NCBI GenBank assembly: GCA_015056415.1
Contig: SVGJ01000003.1
Location: forward strand, 55,254-119,253
Length of the DNA: 64,000 bases
Direction of reading: 5' to 3'
Source of the DNA: Clostridiales bacterium
Lineage (GTDB): Bacteria > Bacillota > Clostridia > Christensenellales > Aristaeellaceae
The notes beneath the pieces are model-generated. The model was not told the DNA's origin. It made no database searches and worked only from the letters and a program-made list of their open reading frames with translations. Below are positions 57,260 through 64,000 of the stretch, piece by piece (position 1 is the stretch's first letter; each line of letters opens with the position of its first letter). The position numbers were made by a program, and so were the translations under genes.

Positions 57260-57808
57260 TTATAGCTCCTCACTGATAATTCCACCGGAATTCCAGCGCA
57301 GGATGGTCTTGTAGCCGAGACGCGCGTACCAGTGTCCCACATGGGTGTAGTGGATGTAGCTCAGGTCGAAGCCTTCATCCTTCAGGATGGCGGTGGCGTT
57401 CTGCACCATTTTCAGGCCGATGCCCTGTTTGCGGTGAGAAGGAATGGTGCCTACGCAGCCGGGCCCGCCGATGCGCAGCCGTTGGTATTCGCCAAATGCG
57501 TCCAGATTGCAGAAGCTGACCACCTCATCACCATCGAAGGCGCAGTAGATGCGGTCGCCCTCGTTGAAATACTGGGGCCAGTCCTCATCCACCAGCCCTA
57601 CTGCGCTGCGCAGGGCTTCCAGGTCGCCGGAGTAACAGCCGAAGGTGATGTGGGCAGGACAATCGATATGGACGTCATCGACGCTGAAGCCGCGCAGGTC
57701 GAGGATCTGCTCCTCAAAAACATACGCAGGGGGCAGGCTTCGGATGGAACCCTCATCGAAAAAACCGGGATGCAGGGCATGGAACATATCGGCATAGTTG
57801 GTTTTCAT
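57260..57808 (-). CDS. GNAT N-acetyltransferase
   Basis: IGGPGCVGTIPSHRKQGIGLKMVQNA. Confidence 0.8.
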   Translation of the reverse strand: MKTNYADMFHALHPGFFDEGSIRSLPPAYVFEEQILDLRGFSVDDVHIDCPAHITFGCYSGDLEALRSAVGLVDEDWPQYFNEGDRIYCAFDGDEVVSFCNLDAFGEYQRLRIGGPGCVGTIPSHRKQGIGLKMVQNATAILKDEGFDLSYIHYTHVGHWYARLGYKTILRWNSGGIISEEL

Positions 57809-57920
57809 GCGTATCGCTCCGTTCAGCAGGCTTGATTTGCGTCGGATTTGAGGGTATTATAGCATTGAACGGCATGGAAAGCCAGAGCAAATCTCACAGG
57901 CGCGAAGGAGGCGACATCGG

Positions 57921-58655
57921 ATGCGCAAGCCGAAGATGATCCTGTTTGATTATGGACATACGCTGGCCTATGAGCCGGATACGGATTTTATCCGGGGCGA
58001 GGAAGCTGTGTTCCGCCACGTAACGGAAAATCCTCAAGGTGTGACGCCGTGGCAGGCAAGCCGGCTGGGCACGGAGATCTGGCTTGCCCAGCGGCAGACA
58101 CGCCACGCCGGCTGGGAGCAGCATGAGCATCAGCAGCTGCGGCTGAAATACGATTCCCTTGGCCTGAAATTCGACCTGCCCATGGGTGATCTGGAGAAGC
58201 TGCTTTGGACGGCGACGACTCCCGGCGCAGCCATGCCCGGCGCGGCGGAGATGCTTGCTGAATTGGAGCAGCGAGGTATCCGCACAGGGGTCATCAGCAA
58301 TCTGGGCTGGTCGGCCGATGCGCTGGCGGACAGGCTGAAGCGGCTGCTGGGGCATGAATTCGAATTTGTGATGACCTCCAGCGAGTACGGCGCGCGCAAG
58401 CCGGATTCGCTGCTGTTCCGGGCGGCGCTGAGCAGGGCGGGGCTGGATGCCGGGGATGTGTGGTTCTGCGGCGATGAGATTCGTGCGGATATCCACGGCG
58501 CCCAGAGCGTGGGGATGTTCCCCGTCTGGTACCAGGATGAGACGATCCCCAATGGTTTCACCCACAAGAATGAAGGGCTGGCCGTGGAAGGGGAGCACCT
58601 GCGCATCCGCCGCTGGACGGAGTTGACGCAGGCGATCGATGATTGTGAGGAATAA
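57921..58655 (+). CDS. HAD superfamily hydrolase
   Basis: ILFDYGHTLAYEPDTD, GVISNLGW, GARKPDSLLFRAAL, VWFCGDEIRADIHGA. Confidence 0.9.
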   Translation: MRKPKMILFDYGHTLAYEPDTDFIRGEEAVFRHVTENPQGVTPWQASRLGTEIWLAQRQTRHAGWEQHEHQQLRLKYDSLGLKFDLPMGDLEKLLWTATTPGAAMPGAAEMLAELEQRGIRTGVISNLGWSADALADRLKRLLGHEFEFVMTSSEYGARKPDSLLFRAALSRAGLDAGDVWFCGDEIRADIHGAQSVGMFPVWYQDETIPNGFTHKNEGLAVEGEHLRIRRWTELTQAIDDCEE

Positions 58656-58657
58656 GA

Positions 58658-59146
58658 ATGTCCAATAAAGCGAGCGTGCTGGCCAGACTGCGTGAATTGG
58701 AAATACCCTGCGAGGTGTACGAGCACGCCCCGGCCCACACCATGGAGGATTGTCTCGCGCTGCCCTATGCTGCGCCGGATGTGACCTTCTGCAAGAATAT
58801 CCTTTTGTGCAACCGGCAGATGACTGGTTTTTATCTGTACGTCACCCAGCCGGAGAAGCCCTTCCGCACCTCGGAGGTCAGCAAGCTGCTGGGTTCCTCG
58901 AGGCTGAGCTTTGCGCCGCCGGCATGCCTGATGGATATGCTGGGGCTGGAAAGCGGCTCGCTGAGTCCCCTGGCCCTTTGGTTCGACGGGGAGAAAAAGG
59001 TCAATCTCGCCATCGACAGGGGTGTGCGGCAGGCGGGACGGATCGCCTTCCATCCCTGCGATAATACGGCCACGGTGATCTTCCGTCAGGAGGTATTCTG
59101 GGAGCGTGTCGTTCCCGCGCTGGACAGGGAGCCCCTGTGGATCTGA
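58658..59146 (+). CDS. YbaK/ProX-type aminoacyl-tRNA deacylase
   Basis: LRELEIPCEVYEHAPAHTMEDC...CKNILLCN...LGSSRLSFA...SLSPLAL. Confidence 0.88.
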   Translation: MSNKASVLARLRELEIPCEVYEHAPAHTMEDCLALPYAAPDVTFCKNILLCNRQMTGFYLYVTQPEKPFRTSEVSKLLGSSRLSFAPPACLMDMLGLESGSLSPLALWFDGEKKVNLAIDRGVRQAGRIAFHPCDNTATVIFRQEVFWERVVPALDREPLWI

Positions 59147-59148
59147 AA

Positions 59149-59186
59149 AGAAAGGTCGCTGCGGTTTATACCGCGGCGACCTTTCT
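59149..59186. terminator. Bidirectional intrinsic terminator
   Basis: agaaaggtcgctgcggt-ttat-accgcggcgacctttct. Confidence 0.88.
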
Positions 59187-59195
59187 GCGTGGGAT

Positions 59196-59435
59196 TTACT
59201 TACCGGCCATCTGGCGCTCGGCCTGCTCGATCAGACGCTTCACCATGTAGCCGCCGATGTAGCCGGCCTGACGGGAAGGCAGGTCGCCGTTATAGCCCTG
59301 CTTCAGGTTGATGCCCAGCTCGTTGGCGATCTCATATTTCATGTTGTTCAGGGCCTGCTTGGCCTCGGGGACCATGGCGCCCTGCTGGTTGCCGGACTGG
59401 TTCTGGCTGCCGGAGCCGTTCTGATTGTTATACAT
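59196..59435 (-). CDS. Alpha/beta-type small acid-soluble spore protein
   Basis: ALNNMKYEIANELGINLKQGYNGDLPSRQAGYIGGYMVKRLIEQAERQ. Confidence 0.95.
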   Translation of the reverse strand: MYNNQNGSGSQNQSGNQQGAMVPEAKQALNNMKYEIANELGINLKQGYNGDLPSRQAGYIGGYMVKRLIEQAERQMAGK

Positions 59436-59471
59436 AGCGGTGTTCCTCCTTGCGATGTTCATGGAATGGGG

Positions 59472-59675
59472 TTACTGCTGGCCGGCCATCTGGCGCTCGG
59501 CCTGCTCGATCAGGCGTTTGACCATGTAGCCGCCCACATAACCGTTTTCACGGGCGGACAGGTCGCCGTTGTAGCCCTGCTTGAGATTGATGCCCAGCTC
59601 GCGGGCGATCTCGAACTTCATGTTGTCCAGGGCAGGCTTGGCATTGGGGATCATCTGAGACTGGCTGTTGTTCAT
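59472..59675 (-). CDS. Alpha/beta-type small acid-soluble spore protein (tandem paralog)
   Basis: ALDNMKFEIARELGINLKQGYNGDLSARENGYVGGYMVKRLIEQAERQ. Confidence 0.95.
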   Translation of the reverse strand: MNNSQSQMIPNAKPALDNMKFEIARELGINLKQGYNGDLSARENGYVGGYMVKRLIEQAERQMAGQQ

Positions 59676-59790
59676 GCTTTGTCACCTCCTATCTCTCCAC
59701 AGGGGATATTTTGCGCAGCCTGGCGGCAGATACGCTGGGAAGTCCGGGGAGCGAAGGAAAATGCATGAAAGTAAAGTTTTATAGAAAATT

Positions 59791-59854
59791 TGTCAAGAAT
59801 ACTTGACATCAGTTTCTTTTGATGTTACTCTGTGTTTGTCAAGAGAACTTGACA
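59791..59854 (+). promoter_or_regulatory. Promoter with two 18-bp palindromic operators (TGTCAAG-N4-CTTGACA)
   Basis: Operators at 59791-59808 and 59837-59854; TTGACA of the first is a -35, 17 bp from extended -10 TGT-TACTCT (59826-59831). Confidence 0.8.
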
Positions 59855-59887
59855 ATATGTAAAGTGTACTTGCGAGGAGGAAGCCCT

Positions 59888-60223
59888 ATGAACCGTGAAG
59901 AGATCCTGGCCCTGAGCCAGAAGGAGAACAAGAACAAGCCTGATGAACGGAGCCGGGCGATCCAAACAAAGGCCAAGAGTATTTCACAGATCGTGGGACT
60001 GGCGTTGTGCGTGATTCTGGGGCCTGTAGGCATTGCGATCAAAAGGGACTCGGCGTTTCTGTGGTGCGCATTGGCCATTTACTGGGGGATGGTCGCGGCG
60101 GAGCGGCTGGCTTATGCTGCGCGGGAAAAGACGAAGTGGCAATGGGTGGGTGCTGGGGCGATAACGGTTTGTGCGATGGGTTCGATGGTGATCTACATTC
60201 TGGCGTTGCTGGGAATATGGTGA
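59888..60223 (+). CDS. Small membrane protein (DUF6442-like) paired with XRE regulator
   Basis: ATG 59888 after GAGGAGG; two or three TM segments. Confidence 0.7.
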   Translation: MNREEILALSQKENKNKPDERSRAIQTKAKSISQIVGLALCVILGPVGIAIKRDSAFLWCALAIYWGMVAAERLAYAAREKTKWQWVGAGAITVCAMGSMVIYILALLGIW

Positions 60224-60231
60224 GGTGAGCG

Positions 60232-60441
60232 ATGAACGACGAACTGATTTTGAAAAACCGCATCCGGGTGGCACGGGCGGAAAGAAACATATCCCAGGGG
60301 GAGCTGGCAAAGATGGTGGGCGTTTCCCGGCAGACCATCAGCTCCATTGAAACAGGCGCCTTCAATCCCACGGCCAAGCTGGCGCTGGTGCTGTGCATTG
60401 CCCTTGAAAAGAAATTCGAGGAGCTGTTCTATTTCGATTAA
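60232..60441 (+). CDS. XRE-family HTH transcriptional regulator
   Basis: NRIRVARAERNISQGELAKMVGVSRQTISSIETGAFNPTAKLALVLCIALEKKFEELF. Confidence 0.95.
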   Translation: MNDELILKNRIRVARAERNISQGELAKMVGVSRQTISSIETGAFNPTAKLALVLCIALEKKFEELFYFD

Positions 60442-60466
60442 GATCCCGGCGTGACTGGACGCATAG

Positions 60467-60496
60467 AAAGAAGCAGACGATACCGTCTGCTTCTTT
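60467..60496 (+). terminator. Intrinsic terminator
   Basis: aaagaagcagacg-atac-cgtctgcttcttt. Confidence 0.8.
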
Positions 60497-60719
60497 GCGC
60501 ATCATGCGGGCGCGGAGCACAGGAGCCGGGCCGTTGGGCGTGGTGGCGATGCGGCAGGATGGGCGCTGCTGCGCGCACCCGACCTGCATGGAGCCGTGCT
60601 GTGCAGCATATCCTGGAGCAAAGCGGCCACATGGGCCAGAGAAAACCGTCGCAAGCATATGACCTGCAACAGCTTCGCGGGTACTGATTGCCCTTCAGGA
60701 TATGCGGGGGAAGGTCTGG

Positions 60720-61319
60720 TTATGCTACGGATGAGTCGATTTTCTTGATGATGGCGTTCAGCTCGCTCTGGATGTCCGCCATATCCGCAGCGCCCTCCAG
60801 CCGGTCGCCCAGGGCCTCAAGCTGCTCCATGAGCGTCTGGTCCGTGGTGATGGCGATGTTCTCCACGCCGGAAATCACGCCGGCGATGCGTTCCCTGATG
60901 ATCTCGCGGAGCCGGTCGTCGACGCCGCCCTGGTACTGGGAATCGAATTCCAGCGCCACGGCGGCGTCCTTGCCGGCGATGACGACCTGCGCGTCATCCA
61001 CCTCACTGAGGCGCTCCAGCTCATCCTCGATGTCGTCGATGGCCTTGCGCGCGTCAGAAACGGTCGTCACCCCCTGGGCCGCCGGCTGTTCGCTGGCGGC
61101 GGGGGTAAGAGCATCGTCAACGCCCTCCATGGGCCCATCGGTCATGTCCGGGAGCATTTCGTCGATCATACCTCCGGGCTGGCTGGTGGGGCTCGCGCTG
61201 GGCGAGGGCAAAACCGAGGGCTGAGCGGTACTCTGGGGTTCTTCCTGGCTGGCGCAGCCGCTGAAGGTCAGCAGGAGCGTCAGCAGAAACATGGGGATCA
61301 AAGCTTTTTTCAAGTTCAT
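60720..61319 (-). CDS. YhcN/YlaJ-like sporulation lipoprotein
   Basis: Lipobox FSGCAS; DDAQVVIAGKDAAVALEFD...LREIIRERIAGVISGVENIAITTD. Confidence 0.8.
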   Translation of the reverse strand: MNLKKALIPMFLLTLLLTFSGCASQEEPQSTAQPSVLPSPSASPTSQPGGMIDEMLPDMTDGPMEGVDDALTPAASEQPAAQGVTTVSDARKAIDDIEDELERLSEVDDAQVVIAGKDAAVALEFDSQYQGGVDDRLREIIRERIAGVISGVENIAITTDQTLMEQLEALGDRLEGAADMADIQSELNAIIKKIDSSVA

Positions 61320-61448
61320 TCGCCTCCTCGCGGCTATTGTGTCCGCGCACGGACGCTTCAATCGCGTAAAATTTGCCGTTTCACCTTGAAAGAAGGAAAA
61401 AATGCGCTATAATATAATTCGGTATCTTTTGTGAAAGGGGACGATCAA

Positions 61449-62141
61449 TTGAATTCGATCCTCAAAACGCTTGTATCGCTTGCAGCGGCGGGAACGATGA
61501 TGGTCTCCGCTCCGCTGGATGAGGCAGCGCCGCAGCATGATATTGACGGCACGCTGTTTTTGATCAACCGTCAGTGGCGGGTGAGCAAGAATTATATTCC
61601 CGAGCTGATGCGCCAGGCGGAGGTATCCGGCAAGGTTCGCACCATGCAGGTGGAGGCTGCCGCCGCTCTGGAGGAAATGTACGCAGCCTGTAAGGAAGAG
61701 GAAAATATTACCCTGACAACCATCAGCGGCTACCGGAGCTATGCTACGCAGCGCGCTATCTACAACCGCAAGCTGGATAGCGTGGGCTCCAAGGCGAAGG
61801 CGGACGAATATGTGGCGCGGGCCGGCGCCAGCGAGCATCAGCTGGGCATGGCCATGGACGTGAGCCAGAAGGGAAGATCCAATCTTTCCACATCCTTCGC
61901 CAGGTACGGCGGCGGCAAGTGGCTGATGGAAAACTGCTGGCGGTTTGGGTTTATCATCCGCTACCAGAAGGGCTGGGAGGACGTGACCGGCTATGAGTAC
62001 GAGCCCTGGCACGTCCGGTATGTAGGCAAGGAAGCGGCGGCTGCCATTCATGACAATGAAATGCCGCTGGAACATTACCTGCTGCTCCTTCGCCAGGAGC
62101 GGCTGATCGATATCATCATTGGCGAAAAGGTTATGGAGTGA
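61449..62141 (+). CDS. VanY-type D,D-carboxypeptidase, copy 1
   Basis: TTG start after AAAGGGG; ISGYRSYATQ, SEHQLGMAMDV, EPWHVRYVG. Confidence 0.85.
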   Translation: MNSILKTLVSLAAAGTMMVSAPLDEAAPQHDIDGTLFLINRQWRVSKNYIPELMRQAEVSGKVRTMQVEAAAALEEMYAACKEEENITLTTISGYRSYATQRAIYNRKLDSVGSKAKADEYVARAGASEHQLGMAMDVSQKGRSNLSTSFARYGGGKWLMENCWRFGFIIRYQKGWEDVTGYEYEPWHVRYVGKEAAAAIHDNEMPLEHYLLLLRQERLIDIIIGEKVME

Positions 62142-62166
62142 ATCAATAACGTGGGAGGGGTTTCCG

Positions 62167-63030
62167 GTGGCTGCAGTACGGAAAATCATTTCGATTCTGA
62201 TGGTGATGCTGATGATCGCGGCGCCTGCTATGGCGGAGGACACGCTGCCCCAGGTGAATAACGAGCTGCTGTGGCTGGCCAGCAGCCAGGAGCCGCTGGT
62301 GGACAGCTATGAGCCTGGCGATCTGGTCAAGCTGAATTCCCGCCGCAGCGCGGAGGGCGGAACGGACGCGGTATATACGGCTTCCACCACCAGCATCCAG
62401 CTCCGCGCGGAAGCTGCCGCTGCGCTGGTGAGCATGTGCAATGCCGCGGAAGCGGATAAGACTGTGCTGTACGTCCGCCAGGGCTACCGCTCCTATCACG
62501 ATGAGGAGGTTCGCTATACCCGCATGGAAAAGCGCGGCGAGGCTGCCCAGAAGCCCGGTGAATGCGACTACCAGACGGGCCTTGCGGTCACGGTGGTGGG
62601 CAAGGACTGGCGTACCAAAACGCTCACGGACGAGTTCGCCCAGACCAAGGAGGGTAAGTGGCTGGCCGATAACGCCGCCGCCTACGGCTTTGTGCTCCGC
62701 TATCCCGAAAACAAGCAGGATATCACCGGTTGGGCGGCCGAGCCCTGGCACCTGCGCTATGTCGGCGTGGAGGCTGCCGCCTATATGCAGCGCAACGGCC
62801 TGTGCCTGGAGGAGCTGCGCGCGCTGGTGAACCCTGTGGAAGCGGCGGGCGTGGCTGTGGCGCCTGCGGTGGTGGAGGGCGTAGAAACCATCAAGATAAC
62901 GCCTACGCCTGAACCCGCGCCCACGCCTACCCCCGGTCCCACGCCCGAGCCCGTGGAGGGACAGATGGTGGTGCTGGACGAGGTCGGCCCGGACGGCGAC
63001 CATGAGATCGGCTTCTACCACGAGACATAA
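62167..63030 (+). CDS. VanY-type paralog, copy 2, with substituted zinc-ligand motif (predicted pseudoenzyme)
   Basis: GTG start after GGGAGGGG; RQGYRSYHDEE, ECDYQTGLAVTVV, EPWHLRYVG; PT-rich C-terminal tail. Confidence 0.85.
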   Translation: MAAVRKIISILMVMLMIAAPAMAEDTLPQVNNELLWLASSQEPLVDSYEPGDLVKLNSRRSAEGGTDAVYTASTTSIQLRAEAAAALVSMCNAAEADKTVLYVRQGYRSYHDEEVRYTRMEKRGEAAQKPGECDYQTGLAVTVVGKDWRTKTLTDEFAQTKEGKWLADNAAAYGFVLRYPENKQDITGWAAEPWHLRYVGVEAAAYMQRNGLCLEELRALVNPVEAAGVAVAPAVVEGVETIKITPTPEPAPTPTPGPTPEPVEGQMVVLDEVGPDGDHEIGFYHET

Positions 63031-63044
63031 AGGAGTTTCATGCT

Positions 63045-63896
63045 TTGAAAAACAGATGGATGGTCATCGTGCTGCTGGCGCTTGTGCTGGCAGCGCCTGC
63101 GCTGGCGGAGGACGATCCGGAGATCAGCATTGAGGATACCGCCGGGATCATCATTGGTGAAGTTACCTATGACGACGTGGTATGGAGTTTTCCCATCGAC
63201 CTGAGCGAAATGGATCCGGAGCTGGTGCGGCTGGCCAACAAGCATATCCTACTGCCCTCGGATTATGTGCCCGGGGATCTGGTGACGATGAAGACCCGCA
63301 AGCAGGACAAGGATGGCAACAACACCAACGGCGGCGTGAAGAAAGCCTCCAGCAGCACCATGAAGCTGCGGGAGGAATGCGCTCAGGCGCTGGTCACCAT
63401 GCTGGAGGACGCCCTGGATGATGGCATCTCCCTGCACCTGAAGAGCGCCTATCGCTCCTATCAGACGCAGAAGACCATGTACTACAACCGCCTGGAACGC
63501 AACAATGGCAAGGATCTGGGTTATGTGACCAAGGCCGGCGCCAGCGACCATCAGACAGGTCTGGCGGTTGATCTGATCCCCAAGGACTGGCTTGAAAAAG
63601 GCATGACGGAGAAGATGGCCGTGGCAGAGGGCTGCAAGTGGATGGCCAACAACTGCGCGAGATATGGTTTTATCCTGCGCTACCCCGAGGATAAGGAAGA
63701 GATCACCGAGATCAATTATGAGCCCTGGCATCTCCGCTATGTGGGCGTGCCGGTGGCGACCTACATCATGGAAAACGGCCTGTGCCTGGAGGAATTCCAC
63801 GTGGAGCTGCAGGCGGCTATCGATCAGTTCCTGGCCGATGGCGGCAGAATGAGCGTGGTGAGGGATTTCATTCAGGTATCCGCGGAGAATGATTGA
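63045..63896 (+). CDS. VanY-type D,D-carboxypeptidase, copy 3
   Basis: TTG start after AAAGGAG; KSAYRSYQTQ, SDHQTGLAVDLI, EPWHLRYVG. Confidence 0.85.
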   Translation: MKNRWMVIVLLALVLAAPALAEDDPEISIEDTAGIIIGEVTYDDVVWSFPIDLSEMDPELVRLANKHILLPSDYVPGDLVTMKTRKQDKDGNNTNGGVKKASSSTMKLREECAQALVTMLEDALDDGISLHLKSAYRSYQTQKTMYYNRLERNNGKDLGYVTKAGASDHQTGLAVDLIPKDWLEKGMTEKMAVAEGCKWMANNCARYGFILRYPEDKEEITEINYEPWHLRYVGVPVATYIMENGLCLEEFHVELQAAIDQFLADGGRMSVVRDFIQVSAEND

Positions 63897-63921
63897 GGAG
63901 CTGCGTAAGCGGCTCCTTTTT
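63896..63921 (+). terminator. Intrinsic terminator
   Basis: aggagc...gctcct followed by TTTT. Confidence 0.65.
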
Positions 63922-63951
63922 ATATTGTTAAGCGCTTTAGCAAGAAAATAA

Positions 63952-63970
63952 CCACCAGCAGAGCTGGTGG
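63952..63970. other. Hairpin ccaccag-cagag-ctggtgg near window end, possible IS200/IS605-like end
   Basis: Perfect 7-bp stem, 5-nt loop; flanked by agcgctttagc and agctttagcgg; window ends before any transposase could be seen. Confidence 0.3.
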
Positions 63971-64000
63971 GATAGGAAAGCTTTAGCGGAAAAGAAACCT

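Noticed and set aside
59621-59760. Possible regulatory RNA upstream of the SASP genes
   Set aside because: No convincing stems or conserved motif; simple promoter/leader region is sufficient
1-64000. CRISPR array, tRNA, rRNA or prophage
   Set aside because: No regularly spaced direct repeats, tRNA-like TTCGAATC arms in cloverleaf context, or phage structural gene runs recognised; the XhlA-like fragment alone is not evidence of a prophage

Overview
GC-rich bacterial chromosomal window, probably from a spore-forming clostridial Bacillota (Spo0A, three SASP-like genes and a YhcN/YlaJ-type lipoprotein are present). I saw no rRNA, tRNA, CRISPR array or complete mobile element. Most of 19.4-64 kb is ordinary housekeeping and metabolic DNA: a methionine cluster (metY, split metH, metA), leuA, mnmE, rplI-dnaB, pfk, hslO and spo0A. 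The outstanding accessory region is ~0.9-19.4 kb. It holds a giant secreted protein (about 4,420 aa: signal peptide, TE/PE-rich linker, CHAP domain, long beta-helix-like stretch, several InlB/Flg_new-like repeats). Its C-terminal domain (motif 'VTVPLVxVxxTNIDGG ... SPxxFxT ... ITYTVxI') recurs as the body of a small secreted protein two genes downstream. Each of these two secreted proteins is followed directly by a short type-II membrane protein of one shared family, a third divergent member follows, and the cluster ends with an Ig/carboxypeptidase-regulatory-like secreted protein. There is no sortase motif or sortase. I propose this as a candidate uncharacterised surface-display system, analogous to but not recognisably the same as WxL loci. 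Other notable items: three tandem VanY-type carboxypeptidases whose middle copy has lost the H and D zinc ligands; paired 18-bp palindromic operators flanking the promoter of a membrane protein/XRE operon; a consensus promoter plus terminator in the leuA leader; an ~83-nt near-fully paired inverted repeat downstream of spo0A; and a PFK with a mixed G104/K124-type signature. All homology statements come from reading the sequence; no searches were run.
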